From contig NZ_JACHOS010000015.1 of assembly GCF_014199985.1 (NCBI RefSeq), positions 1-64,000 on the forward strand: a stretch of DNA of 64,000 bases, written 5' to 3'. A model generated the notes under the pieces. That model was not told where the DNA came from. It searched no databases and saw only the letters and a list, made by a program, of their open reading frames with translations. Of the stretch, positions 8,191 to 18,363 are shown piece after piece. The DNA is from Methylorubrum rhodesianum (GTDB taxonomy: Bacteria > Pseudomonadota > Alphaproteobacteria > Rhizobiales > Beijerinckiaceae). Both the position numbers and the translations under genes were made by a program. Position 1 is the first letter of the stretch; each line of letters starts with the position of its first letter.

Positions 8191-9408
8191 ATGCAGGTCG
8201 AGACCGATCCCCGAGATGTCGGCCTCTGCCCCGACCGCCTGGAGCGGATCGACGCCTGGATGCGGCGCTACGTGGAGAGCGGGCGCCTCGCCGGCCTCTC
8301 GGTCAGCGTTCTTCGCGGCGGAAGAACCGCCTTCTTCCGCGCCCACGGTCACGCCGACCTCGCGCGGGAAAAACCGTTCGCCGCCGACACGATCACCCGC
8401 ATCTACTCGATGACGAAACCGCTGACCTCGCTCGCGGTGCTGATGCTCTACGAAGAGGGGCTGTTTCAGCTCGACGATCCGGTGGCGCGCGTCCTGCCCG
8501 AGTTCGGGGAGATGCGGGTGGTGACCGGCGGCAACCGGGCCAAGCTCGAGACCGAGCCGGCGCTCCGCCCCATCACCATCCGCGACCTCCTCACCCACAC
8601 CAGCGGTCTGACCTACGGCTTCATGGAGGCGACCCTCGTCGACGCGCTCTACCGGCAGAACGAGATCGACTTCCAGACCTCGACCCTGCCGCTCGGCGAA
8701 CTGGTCGCGCGGCTCGCGCAGCAGCCGCTCCTGGCCCAGCCGGGAGCGGAGTGGAACTACTCGGTGGCCACGGACGTGCTCGGCCACTTCGTGTCGGTGG
8801 TGTCGGGCCAGGACTTCGCCGATTTCATGCGCGCGCGCATCCTGCGCCCGCTCGGCATGGACGACACCGATTTCTTCGTCCGGCAGGAGAAGCAGGCGCG
8901 GCTTGCGGCGAACTACGCCTTCGACCGCGCCGGGAGACTGCGCCTCTACGACGACAGCGTCGGCAGCCGCTTCCTGTCGCCGCCGCCGCTGGCCTCGGGT
9001 GGGGGCGGGCTCGTCTCCACCGCCGCCGATTACCTGCGCTTCTGCCGGATGATCCTGAATCTCGGCGAGCTCGACGGGGTGCGGCTTCTCGGCCGCAAGA
9101 CCGTGGAACTGATGCTGATGAACCACCTGCCCGGCGACCTCGCCGCCATGGGGCAGCCACGCTTCGCCGAATCCTCCTATGCCGGCATCGGCTTCGGGCT
9201 CGGATTCTCGGTCATGCTCGATCCCGCCCGCGCCCAGATCCTCGGCACGCCGGGGGAAGTCTCCTGGGGCGGGGTGGCGAGCACCTCGTTCTGGATCGAT
9301 CCGGACGAGGACATGGCGGTGGTGCTGCTCGCCCAGCTCGTCCCCTCCTCGGCGCTGCCCCTGCGGCGTGAGTTGCGCGTGCTGACCTACGCCGCGATCG
9401 ACGTCTGA
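8191..9408 (+). CDS. Serine hydrolase, beta-lactamase-fold (family VIII esterase type)
   Basis: A 405-residue cytoplasmic enzyme of the class C beta-lactamase/penicillin-binding-protein fold. The nucleophile motif SMTK is at residues 73-76, the tyrosine motif is WNYSVATDVLG, and the C-terminal SWGGVAST takes the place of the KTG box. This YS-x and WGG combination is that of family VIII carboxylesterases such as EstB rather than true beta-lactamases. No signal peptide is visible, which also argues against a periplasmic antibiotic-degrading role. GAGGAG stands 8 bases before the ATG at 8191. The natural substrate cannot be told. The gene stands 73 bases after the DUF427 gene on the same strand. 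Confidence 0.86.
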   Translation: MQVETDPRDVGLCPDRLERIDAWMRRYVESGRLAGLSVSVLRGGRTAFFRAHGHADLAREKPFAADTITRIYSMTKPLTSLAVLMLYEEGLFQLDDPVARVLPEFGEMRVVTGGNRAKLETEPALRPITIRDLLTHTSGLTYGFMEATLVDALYRQNEIDFQTSTLPLGELVARLAQQPLLAQPGAEWNYSVATDVLGHFVSVVSGQDFADFMRARILRPLGMDDTDFFVRQEKQARLAANYAFDRAGRLRLYDDSVGSRFLSPPPLASGGGGLVSTAADYLRFCRMILNLGELDGVRLLGRKTVELMLMNHLPGDLAAMGQPRFAESSYAGIGFGLGFSVMLDPARAQILGTPGEVSWGGVASTSFWIDPDEDMAVVLLAQLVPSSALPLRRELRVLTYAAIDV

Positions 9409-9732
9409 AGCGGGCCGCGATCCCGCCGTCGACCGCATCTCCGAGAGGGACGGCGGGCAGCCTCGTGGCGGGCCCGCGAGCCGGTCGCGCGCACGTAAGC
9501 CCTTACGATAATTGTAGAATCGACTGCCCATGCGCCGCCTTGCCTGGCGCTCCCAAGAAAAGCTTGAGTGTGGTTTCAAAAAAATCTTAAACCCTGATTA
9601 CACGGTTGATGCAGTGCAAACTCGTCGTTTTGATCGAGATTTTTTGTCGTCTCACGAGACAGCTTGATTGAACTTTAGTGCCGGCGCTGGTTGGATCCAG
9701 CCTTAGAACAAAACCAAGTTGGGCAGGAAAAC
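9409..9732 (+). promoter_or_regulatory. AT-richer control region before the formate dehydrogenase operon
   Basis: This 324-base gap holds a hairpin at 9422-9457 (CCCGCCGTC paired with GACGGCGGG, no T-run) that may end the upstream gene, followed from about 9500 to 9730 by DNA far richer in A and T than anything around it, with several A- and T-runs. Promoters and the sites of an operon-specific regulator are expected here. I could not fix a convincing -35/-10 pair: TTGAGT-17-TTAAAC (near 9565-9593) is the best spacing match but weak. A second look at this stretch is worthwhile because a LysR gene closes the operon. Confidence 0.5.
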
Positions 9733-10206
9733 ATGGCGAGTGCCGAGCCTTGGAACGCCACCCGCGCGGCCGGGATCGTCGCCGAGCTGCAATCTCTGGA
9801 GGGCGCGACTCTCCCTATATTGCATGCTCTGCAGGAAACCTTCGGCTACGTCGACGCGGAAGCGGTGCCGATGATCGCCGAGGCGCTCAACCTGTCCCGC
9901 GCCGAAGTGCATGGCTGCCTGACCTTCTACCATGACTTCCGGCGCGAGCCGCCGGCCGGGCGCCATCACGTGAAGCTGTGCCGGGCCGAGGCCTGCCAAG
10001 CGATGGGATCCGACCGGCTGCACGGCGAGATCCTCTCGCGGATGGGCTGTGACTGGCACGGCACCAGCGCCGACGGTGTCACCGTCGAGCCGGTCTACTG
10101 CCTGGGCCTGTGCGCCAACGCGCCGGCCGCCCTCGTCGATGACGAGCCGCTGGCCCGCCTCTCCGCCGAATCCCTCGACGCCGCCCTCAAGGAGGCCCGC
10201 GCGTGA
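9733..10206 (+). CDS. fdh2C: NAD-dependent formate dehydrogenase gamma subunit (NuoE-like, 2Fe-2S)
   Basis: A 157-residue NuoE/FdsG-type subunit that carries a 2Fe-2S cluster in the soluble NAD+ formate dehydrogenase complex. The four cluster cysteines are visible: LCRAEACQ (C-x4-C, about residues 87-92) and YCLGLCAN (C-x3-C, about residues 127-131). A longer frame opens with TTG at 9691, but the ATG at 9733 follows GGCAGGA and gives the usual family length. The stop overlaps the next start by 4 bases (GTGA), showing translational coupling. It is the first gene of fdh2CBAD; the symbol follows the naming used for the molybdenum enzyme FDH2 of Methylorubrum extorquens. Confidence 0.93.
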   Translation: MASAEPWNATRAAGIVAELQSLEGATLPILHALQETFGYVDAEAVPMIAEALNLSRAEVHGCLTFYHDFRREPPAGRHHVKLCRAEACQAMGSDRLHGEILSRMGCDWHGTSADGVTVEPVYCLGLCANAPAALVDDEPLARLSAESLDAALKEARA

Positions 10207-11762
10207 GCATCACCGTCTACGTCCCGCAGGACGCCGTCGCCCTCGGGCTCGGCGCCAACCGCGTCGCCCGCGCCATCTTCGCCGGGGCCGAACGGCGCGG
10301 CCTCGACGTGCGCATCGTCCGCACCGGCACCCGCGGCCTGCTCTGGCTCGAGCCGATGGTCGAGGTCGCGACGTCTGAGGGCCGCATCGCCTACGGCCCC
10401 GTGACCCCGGGCGATGTCGAGGGCCTGCTCGACGCCGGCTTCGTCGAGGGCGGCGCGCACGCCCTCCGCCTCGGCAAGCCCGAGGAAATTCCCTTTCTCG
10501 CCAAGCAGCATCGCCTGACCTTCCATCGCTGCGGCGTGGTCGATCCGGTCTCGGTCGAGGATTACCGGGCCCATGGCGGCTATCGCGGTCTCGAAGCCGC
10601 GCTGAAGTGTGAGGCCGAGGGCATCGTCGCCCAGGTGCGCGATTCAGGGCTGCGCGGGCGCGGCGGCGCCGGCTTCCCGGCGGGCATCAAGTGGAACACG
10701 GTGATGCTGGCCAAGTCGGACCAGAAATACGTGGTCTGCAACGCCGACGAGGGCGATTCCGGCACCTTCGCCGACCGGATCATGATGGAGGGCGACCCCT
10801 TCAACCTGATCGAGGGCATGACCATCGCCGCGGTCGCGACCGGCGCCACGCGGGGCTACATCTACTGTCGTTCCGAGTACCCGCAGAGCTTCAAGACCCT
10901 GCGCGACGCCATCGCCAACGGCGTCAAGGCCGGCGTGCTAGGCGACAACATCCTGGGAAGTGGCAAAAGCTTCCATCTGGAAGTCCGGCTCGGGGCCGGC
11001 GCCTATATCTGTGGCGAGGAAACCTCGCTGCTGGAGAGCCTCGAGGGCAAGCGCGGCATCGTCCGGGCCAAGCCGCCGATCCCGGCGCTCAAGGGCTTCC
11101 TCGGCAAGCCGACGCTGGTCAACAACGTGATGACCTTCACGGCCGTGCCCTACATCATGGAGCACGGCGCCAAGGCCTATGCCGAGTACGGCATGGGCCG
11201 CTCGCTCGGCACCCTGCCGATCCAGCTCGCTGGCAACATCAAGCATGGCGGCCTGATCGAGTACGCCTTCGGCATCACCATCCGGCAGGTCATCGACGAG
11301 TTCGGCGGCGGCACGGCCTCGGGCCGTCCGGTGCGGGCGGTGCAGGTCGGCGGTCCGCTCGGCGCCTACTTCCCCGACGAATTGCTCGACACGCCCCTCG
11401 ATTACGAGGCGATGGCGGCCAACAAGGGCCTCGTCGGCCATGGCGGCATCGTGGTGTTCGACGACACGGTCGACATGGCCAGACAGGCCCGCTTCGCCTT
11501 CGAGTTCTGCGCCACCGAATCCTGCGGCAAGTGCACCCCCTGCCGCATCGGCGCCACCCGCGGCGTCGAGACCATGGACAAGGTCATCTCCGGCATCCGC
11601 CCGGAGGCCAATCTCAAGCTCGTCGAGGATCTCTGCGAGATCATGACCGACGGCTCGCTCTGCGCCATGGGCGGCCTGACGCCGATGCCCGTGATGAGCG
11701 CGATCACCAACTTCCCGGAAGATTTTCGGCGCGCGGGGGATCTCCCCGTCGCGGCCGAGTGA
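10203..11762 (+). CDS. fdh2B: NAD-dependent formate dehydrogenase beta subunit (NuoF-like diaphorase)
   Basis: The 519-residue subunit that passes electrons from the iron-sulfur chain through FMN to NAD+. The first 110 residues form the thioredoxin-like domain found in FdsB proteins; the NADH/FMN glycine motif GRGGAGFPAG is at 152-161, NADEGDSGTFADR follows, and the 4Fe-4S site is ESCGKCTPC plus a later Cys in LCAMGG. Length and domain order match FdsB/HoxF relatives. The GTG start at 10203 overlaps the stop of fdh2C. The next gene begins 12 bases after the stop, with GGAGG between them. Confidence 0.95.
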   Translation: MSITVYVPQDAVALGLGANRVARAIFAGAERRGLDVRIVRTGTRGLLWLEPMVEVATSEGRIAYGPVTPGDVEGLLDAGFVEGGAHALRLGKPEEIPFLAKQHRLTFHRCGVVDPVSVEDYRAHGGYRGLEAALKCEAEGIVAQVRDSGLRGRGGAGFPAGIKWNTVMLAKSDQKYVVCNADEGDSGTFADRIMMEGDPFNLIEGMTIAAVATGATRGYIYCRSEYPQSFKTLRDAIANGVKAGVLGDNILGSGKSFHLEVRLGAGAYICGEETSLLESLEGKRGIVRAKPPIPALKGFLGKPTLVNNVMTFTAVPYIMEHGAKAYAEYGMGRSLGTLPIQLAGNIKHGGLIEYAFGITIRQVIDEFGGGTASGRPVRAVQVGGPLGAYFPDELLDTPLDYEAMAANKGLVGHGGIVVFDDTVDMARQARFAFEFCATESCGKCTPCRIGATRGVETMDKVISGIRPEANLKLVEDLCEIMTDGSLCAMGGLTPMPVMSAITNFPEDFRRAGDLPVAAE

Positions 11763-11773
11763 GGAGGCAGCCG

Positions 11774-14626
11774 ATGACCCTCATCAAGGAAATCGACTAC
11801 GGCACGCCGATCCGGCTCAACGAGCAGACGGTGACGCTGACCATCGACGGCGAGAGCGTGACGGTGCCCGCGGGCACCTCGGTCATGGCCGCCGCGATGC
11901 ATATGGGGACCAAGATCCCCAAGCTCTGCGCCACCGACTCGCTGGAGCCCTTCGGCTCCTGCCGCATGTGCCTCGTCGAGATCGACGGACGGCGCGGCAC
12001 GCCGGCCTCCTGCACCACGCCGGCCGAGAACGGCATGGTCGTGCACACGCAGTCGGACAAGCTGCACCGCCTGCGCAAGGGCGTGATGGAGCTCTACATC
12101 TCCGACCACCCGCTCGACTGCCTGACCTGCGCCGCCAACGGCGATTGCGAGCTTCAGGACACGGCCGGTCAGGTCGGCCTGCGCGACGTGCGCTACGGCT
12201 ATGACGGCGACAACCACGTCAAGCCGTCCTCCGACCGCTACCTGCCCAAGGACGAGTCGAACCCCTACTTCACCTACGACCCGTCGAAGTGCATCGTCTG
12301 CAACCGCTGCGTCCGCGCCTGCGAGGAGACGCAAGGAACCTTCGCGCTCACCATCGAGGGCCGCGGCTTCGACAGCCGCGTCGCCGCCGGCCCGACCAAC
12401 TTCATGCAGTCCGAATGCGTGTCCTGCGGCGCCTGCGTCCAGGCCTGCCCGACCGCGACCCTGCAGGAGAAGACGGTCCACGAGTTCGGCCAGCCCGACC
12501 ATTCGGCGGTGACGACCTGCGCCTATTGCGGCGTCGGCTGCGCCTTCAAGGCCGAGATGCAGGGTGACCGGGTCATCCGCATGGTGCCCTACAAGGGCGG
12601 CAAGGCCAACGAGGGCCATAGCTGCGTCAAGGGCCGCTTCGCCTACGGCTACGCCACCCACAAGGACCGCATCACCAAGCCGATGATCCGTGAGAAGATC
12701 ACGGATCCGTGGCGGGAGGTCTCCTGGGAGGAGGCGATCAACCACGCCGCTTCCGAGTTCAAGCGCATCCAGGCGAAGTACGGCCGCGACTCGGTCGGCG
12801 GCATCACCTCGTCGCGCTGCACCAACGAGGAGGCCTACCTCGTTCAGAAGCTCGTGCGCGCGGCCTTCGGCAACAACAACGTCGATACCTGCGCCCGCGT
12901 CTGCCACTCGCCGACCGGCTACGGCCTGATGTCGACGCTGGGCACCTCCGCCGGCACGCAGGACTTCAAGTCGGTCGAGGAATCCGATGTGATCCTCGTC
13001 ATCGGCGCCAACCCGACCGACGGCCACCCGGTCTTCGGTTCGCGCATGAAGAAGCGCCTGCGCGAGGGCGCCCGGCTCATCGTCGCCGACCCGCGCAAGA
13101 TCGACCTCGTGAAGTCGCCCCACATCAAGGCCGACTACCACCTGCCCTTGAAGCCCGGATCCAACGTCGCCTTCATCAACGCCTTCGCCCACGTGATCGT
13201 GACCGAGGGGCTGATCGCCGAGGACTACGTCCGCGAGCGCTGCGATCTGGCCGAGTTCGAGTCCTGGGCCCGCTTCATCGCCGAGGAGCGCAACTCGCCG
13301 GAGGCCGCGCAGGCGATCACCGGCGTCGATCCGCAGGCGATCCGTGAGGCCGCCCGCCTCTACGCCACCGGCGGCAAGGCGGCGATCTACTACGGCCTCG
13401 GCGTGACCGAGCACAGCCAGGGCTCGACCATGGTGATGGGCATGGCCAACATCGCCATGGCCACCGGCAATATCGGCATGGTGGGCGCGGGCGTGAACCC
13501 GCTGCGCGGCCAGAACAACGTGCAGGGCTCCTGCGACATGGGCTCGTTCCCGCACGAGCTGCCGGGCTACCGCCACGTCTCGGACGACGCCACCCGCGAG
13601 AGCTTCGAGGCGATCTGGGGGGCCAAGCTCGACAGCGCGCCGGGCCTGCGCATCACCAACATGCTGGACGAGGCCGTCGGCGGCACGTTCAAGGGCATGT
13701 ACATCCAGGGCGAGGACATCGCGCAGTCCGACCCCGACACCCATCACGTCACCTCCGGCCTCAAGGCCATGGAGTGCATCGTGATCCAGGACATCTTCCT
13801 GAACGAGACGGCCAAGTACGCCCACGTCTTCCTGCCGGGCGCCTCGTTCCTGGAAAAGGACGGCACCTTCACCAATGCCGAGCGGCGCATCAGCCGCGTG
13901 CGCAAGGTGATGGCGCCCCTCGGCGGCTACGGCGACTGGGAGGGCACGATCCTGCTCGCCCGCGCGCTCGGCTACGAGATGAACTACAGCCACCCGTCCG
14001 AGATCATGGACGAGATCGCCCGCCTCACCCCGAGCTTCACCGGCGTCTCCTACCAGAAGCTGGAGGAACTCGGCTCGATCCAGTGGCCGTGCAACGAGAA
14101 GGCGCCGCTCGGCACCCCGATGATGCACGTCGACCGGTTCGTGCGCGGCAAGGGCCGCTTCATGATCACGGAATACGTGCCGACCGACGAGCGGACCACG
14201 GGCAAGTTCCCGCTGATCCTGACCACCGGACGCATCCTCTCGCAGTACAATGTCGGCGCGCAGACCCGGCGCACCGAGAACTCGCGCTGGCACGAGGAGG
14301 ACGTGCTGGAGATCCATCCCTTCGACGCGGAGATGCGCGGCATCGTCGACGGCGACTTGGTTGCGTTGGAGAGCCGCTCGGGCGACATCGCGCTGAAGGC
14401 CAAGGTCACCGAACGGATGCAGCCGGGGATCGTCTACACGACCTTCCACCACGCCAAGACCGGCGCCAACGTCATCACCACCGACTTTTCGGACTGGGCC
14501 ACCAACTGTCCCGAATACAAGGTGACGGCGGTGCAGGTGCGGCGCACGAACCGGCCCTCCGACTGGCAGGCGAAATTCTTCGAGGAAGATTTCTCGCTCA
14601 CCCGCATCGCCGAAGCCGCGGAGTAG
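11774..14626 (+). CDS. fdh2A: Formate dehydrogenase catalytic alpha subunit (Mo/W-bis-MGD)
   Basis: A 950-residue catalytic subunit that oxidises formate to CO2 at a molybdopterin centre. In order: an N-terminal 2Fe-2S domain (C52, C63, C66 and a fourth Cys near 80), the HPLDCLTC-x5-C His/Cys cluster, two ferredoxin-type sites (CIVCNRCVRAC and CVSCGACVQAC), the 4Fe-4S site CAYCGVGC next to the active centre, then the molybdopterin domains. The metal ligand is an ordinary cysteine, C377 in ARVCHSPTG, encoded by TGC, so this is not a selenocysteine enzyme. Several long frames overlap the region, but only this one is domain-bearing. The ATG at 11774 has GGAGG 7-11 bases upstream. Confidence 0.96.
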   Translation: MTLIKEIDYGTPIRLNEQTVTLTIDGESVTVPAGTSVMAAAMHMGTKIPKLCATDSLEPFGSCRMCLVEIDGRRGTPASCTTPAENGMVVHTQSDKLHRLRKGVMELYISDHPLDCLTCAANGDCELQDTAGQVGLRDVRYGYDGDNHVKPSSDRYLPKDESNPYFTYDPSKCIVCNRCVRACEETQGTFALTIEGRGFDSRVAAGPTNFMQSECVSCGACVQACPTATLQEKTVHEFGQPDHSAVTTCAYCGVGCAFKAEMQGDRVIRMVPYKGGKANEGHSCVKGRFAYGYATHKDRITKPMIREKITDPWREVSWEEAINHAASEFKRIQAKYGRDSVGGITSSRCTNEEAYLVQKLVRAAFGNNNVDTCARVCHSPTGYGLMSTLGTSAGTQDFKSVEESDVILVIGANPTDGHPVFGSRMKKRLREGARLIVADPRKIDLVKSPHIKADYHLPLKPGSNVAFINAFAHVIVTEGLIAEDYVRERCDLAEFESWARFIAEERNSPEAAQAITGVDPQAIREAARLYATGGKAAIYYGLGVTEHSQGSTMVMGMANIAMATGNIGMVGAGVNPLRGQNNVQGSCDMGSFPHELPGYRHVSDDATRESFEAIWGAKLDSAPGLRITNMLDEAVGGTFKGMYIQGEDIAQSDPDTHHVTSGLKAMECIVIQDIFLNETAKYAHVFLPGASFLEKDGTFTNAERRISRVRKVMAPLGGYGDWEGTILLARALGYEMNYSHPSEIMDEIARLTPSFTGVSYQKLEELGSIQWPCNEKAPLGTPMMHVDRFVRGKGRFMITEYVPTDERTTGKFPLILTTGRILSQYNVGAQTRRTENSRWHEEDVLEIHPFDAEMRGIVDGDLVALESRSGDIALKAKVTERMQPGIVYTTFHHAKTGANVITTDFSDWATNCPEYKVTAVQVRRTNRPSDWQAKFFEEDFSLTRIAEAAE

Positions 14627-14855
14627 TTTCTCCGAGTTCCGGGGGCGGGCCTTCGGTCCGCCCTCACTCCCTCGACTCTGACCGTACGAAGCGGCCGCGT
14701 CGTCCATCCTCGCGAGCGGAAAGCGGAGCAATCCAGCCGCGTGACCGCTCCGGACCGAGCGGCGCCCTGGATCGCTTCGGTTCCGCCCCGCGAGGACGGA
14801 CCGGCGAGCCGGGCCGGCACGGCATCGAATCAAGACACACAAGCCCGAGCAGGCG
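14627..14855 (+). other. Intercistronic gap with hairpins inside the formate dehydrogenase operon
   Basis: An unusually long 229-base gap in an otherwise tightly packed operon. It holds a small hairpin with a TTCG loop just after the fdh2A stop (GGGCGG near 14643 with CCGCCC near 14658) and the larger inverted repeat listed separately. No T-run follows either structure. They may stabilise the upstream message or reduce fdh2D expression. No gene is seen in it; FdsC/FdhD-type genes found here in some relatives are absent. Confidence 0.55.
14708..14795. repeat. Imperfect inverted repeat, 29-base arms
   Basis: The left arm 14708-14736 starts CCTCGCGAGCGGAA and ends ATCCAG; the right arm 14767-14795 starts CTGGATCGCTTCGG and ends CGCGAGG. 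The outer seven and inner six bases pair almost perfectly, the middle loosely. The design (CTCGCGAG end, ATCCAG/CTGGAT inner end) is that of a dispersed palindromic repeat. It lies between fdh2A and fdh2D without interrupting either. Confidence 0.7.
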
Positions 14856-15146
14856 ATGAGCGCGACGAATCTCAACGACAAGCTGGTTCGGATGGCCAAC
14901 CAGATCGCCCTGTTCTTCCGGTCCTATCCGGAGGACGAGGCGGTGTCGGGCATCCACAAGCATATCGTGGCGTTCTGGACGCCGAAGATGCGCCGCGACC
15001 TCGAAGGCTATGCCGACGAGGCCGGCGAGCGGCTGGACCCCCTGGTGCACAAGGCGCTTCGCGAGGAGCCGACGACCGAGAGCCCGGTGCGCCCGGCCAC
15101 CCGCAACCCGCAGCTCGCGGGCGAGGGCGCCAGCGACGCGGGCTGA
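14856..15146 (+). CDS. fdh2D: Formate dehydrogenase delta subunit (FdsD)
   Basis: A 96-residue FdsD-type protein, the small delta subunit needed for assembly or stability of soluble Mo-formate dehydrogenases. It shows the family's core: KLVRMANQIALFFRSYPEDE, HKHIVAFWTPKMRRDL and the closing LDPLVHKAL. The last 25 residues are Pro/Ala-rich and variable. It is 229 bases after fdh2A, further away than usual, with two hairpins between. The start ATG at 14856 follows GCAGG. FdsD is known only with this enzyme class, so it confirms the identity of the operon. Confidence 0.9.
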   Translation: MSATNLNDKLVRMANQIALFFRSYPEDEAVSGIHKHIVAFWTPKMRRDLEGYADEAGERLDPLVHKALREEPTTESPVRPATRNPQLAGEGASDAG

Positions 15147-15240
15147 TACGCTTCGCGGCCCGATGGCTTGAGAAGCCTGACGCAATCGTCCTACCACGGC
15201 GGGAGCCCGCCCTGCCCGCGGGCGTCGGGGCGGCGCATAC

Positions 15241-16176
15241 GTGATCGACAAGCTGGAATTCCTGCTGGCGCTCGCCCGCGAGCAACATTTCGGGCGCGCG
15301 GCGGAATCCTGCGGCGTCACCCAGCAGACCCTTTCGGCCGGGGTGAAGAGCCTGGAGGACCGCTTCGGCGTGCGCCTCGTCCAGCGCGGCTCGCGCTTCC
15401 AGGGATTCACCCCCGAGGGTGACCGGGTGCTGGCCTGGGGCCGCCGCATCGTCGGCGATACCCGGGCGATGCAGGACGACGTCGCCGCCCTGCGCCGGGG
15501 TCTCTCCGGCCACCTGCGCATCGCCGCGGTGCCGACCGCCCTGCCGATGGTGGCCGCCCTGACCACGCCCTACCGGGCGCGCTACCCGAACGTGCGCTTC
15601 AGCGTCATCTCCACGACCTCGGAGGAGATCTTCTCGCTGATCGACAACCTCGAGGCCGATGCGGGGCTGACCTATCTCGACAACGAGCCGCTCGGCCGCG
15701 TCATCGCCGTGCCGCTCTACACCGAGCACTACCAGCTGCTCACCGCGGCGGGGGGACCCTACGACGACCGGGCCAGCGTGACCTGGGCCGAGCTGGCGAA
15801 GATTCCGCTCTGCCTGTTGACGCCGAACATGCAGAACCGGCGCATCATCGACCAGCAGCTCCGCGCGGCCGGCGGCGAGCCGGCGCCGACGCTGGAATCG
15901 AATTCCATGGTCGTGCTGATGACCCATGTGCGCACGCTGCAATGGGCGAGCGTGATGCCGGCGATCCTCGCCGACGCCCTGGGGCCGACCGAGGGGCTGC
16001 GGGCGATCCCGATCGTCGAACCCGATCTGCGCCACGCCATCGGCCTCGTCGCCCCGCGCCGCGATCCGGCCACGCCGATGGTCACCGCGCTGGTCAGCGT
16101 CGCCCGCACCGTGGCCCGTACCCTCGACGCGGACGATCCGGTCTCGGCGGCACCGCAGGACCCGGCGACGAGCTGA
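15241..16176 (+). CDS. LysR-family regulator, probable regulator of formate dehydrogenase
   Basis: A 311-residue LysR-type transcription factor. The winged helix-turn-helix fills residues 1-60 (LEFLLALAREQHFGRAAESC, TQQTLSAGVKSLE), followed by a linker helix and a two-lobe effector domain beginning at about GLSGHLRIAA (residue 88). The GTG at 15241 puts the HTH at its normal place. It lies 94 bases after fdh2D on the same strand, so it may belong to the operon or have its own promoter. In Rhodobacter and Cupriavidus a LysR gene (FdsR) accompanies fds operons; regulation of this operon, possibly with formate as effector, is inferred from position. Confidence 0.85.
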   Translation: MIDKLEFLLALAREQHFGRAAESCGVTQQTLSAGVKSLEDRFGVRLVQRGSRFQGFTPEGDRVLAWGRRIVGDTRAMQDDVAALRRGLSGHLRIAAVPTALPMVAALTTPYRARYPNVRFSVISTTSEEIFSLIDNLEADAGLTYLDNEPLGRVIAVPLYTEHYQLLTAAGGPYDDRASVTWAELAKIPLCLLTPNMQNRRIIDQQLRAAGGEPAPTLESNSMVVLMTHVRTLQWASVMPAILADALGPTEGLRAIPIVEPDLRHAIGLVAPRRDPATPMVTALVSVARTVARTLDADDPVSAAPQDPATS

Positions 16177-16216
16177 GTTCGCGATTCCGAAGAGATTACC
16201 CCCTGGACCGGTCATC

Positions 16217-16238
16217 GGGGCGGCGATCCGACCGCCCC
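16217..16238. terminator. Possible bidirectional hairpin between convergent genes
   Basis: GGGGCGG (16217-16223) pairs with CCGCCCC (16232-16238) around an 8-base loop, in the 70-base gap where the LysR gene and the opposing small exported protein gene end. No U-tract follows on either side, so termination strength is uncertain. Confidence 0.35.
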
Positions 16239-16246
16239 CGGGGAAA

Positions 16247-16690
16247 TCAGGTGCTCGGCCGCTGGAGCAGGGCGCATTGGGTCAGCGCACCCTGGTCCCT
16301 GCGCATGACGGCGCAGGTCACGCGGGCGCCATCGACATCGACGGTGCTGTGACGCTTGGCCTGCGAGCCGTCGCGGGCCTGGCGGGCGGCTTCCTTCAGT
16401 CGGTCCGGCGCGATCCCCGTCACGGCATGCCCTGCCTTCACGAACAGCGCGTCGTACTCCGGCGGCACGGTCTCGCCCTTGTACTGTGCGCCGACCGAGG
16501 ACTGATCCCCGGCGCAGGAGAGCGTCAGCGAGGTCTGTGGGCCGGCATCGAACCGGGCGAAATCGGCGTTGCGCTCGGCGACTTCGGCCCCGGTGGCGGC
16601 CCGCACCCGCTCGATCAGGTCGGAGCAGGAGGATTCCGCCAGGGCCGGCGAGGCGGCGAGGACGAGGAGAAGGGCGAGGGCCGTGCGCAT
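16247..16690 (-). CDS. Small exported protein of unknown function
   Basis: A 147-residue protein with a textbook Sec signal peptide, MRTALALLLVLAASPALA, cleaved after ALA at residue 18. The mature part has four cysteines in two pairs placed to form disulfides (SSCSDLIER, LSCAGDQ, TCAVM, QCALL). No family is recognised. It lies convergent to the LysR gene and downstream of obgE on the same strand, about 125 bases beyond its end counted from the start codon. Secretion to the periplasm is the only firm statement. Confidence 0.65.
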   Translation of the reverse strand: MRTALALLLVLAASPALAESSCSDLIERVRAATGAEVAERNADFARFDAGPQTSLTLSCAGDQSSVGAQYKGETVPPEYDALFVKAGHAVTGIAPDRLKEAARQARDGSQAKRHSTVDVDGARVTCAVMRRDQGALTQCALLQRPST

Positions 16691-16814
16691 GGCGCGATGT
16701 TAGGACGAAGCGGCAAGGCGCGTCTGTGGGAGCGGGCTGAGGCGTAGCGCCGCTCCGGACGCGCGGGGTGCGTTCAAGGGAGCGCGCTCAGCATTGACAG
16801 CACGGGCGCCAAGG

Positions 16815-18359
<1,545 letters not shown>

Positions 18360-18363
<4 letters not shown>

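Noticed and set aside
8191-9408. True beta-lactamase
   Set aside because: No signal peptide, and WGG and YS-x motifs match family VIII esterases rather than class C enzymes.
12899-12904. Possible selenocysteine at the active site of the formate dehydrogenase
   Set aside because: The ligand codon is TGC (cysteine), with no in-frame TGA or SECIS-like stem.
11402-14899. Frame of about 1165 codons opposite fdh2A
   Set aside because: fdh2A has all iron-sulfur and molybdopterin motifs; the antisense frame is of composition-driven origin without domain features.
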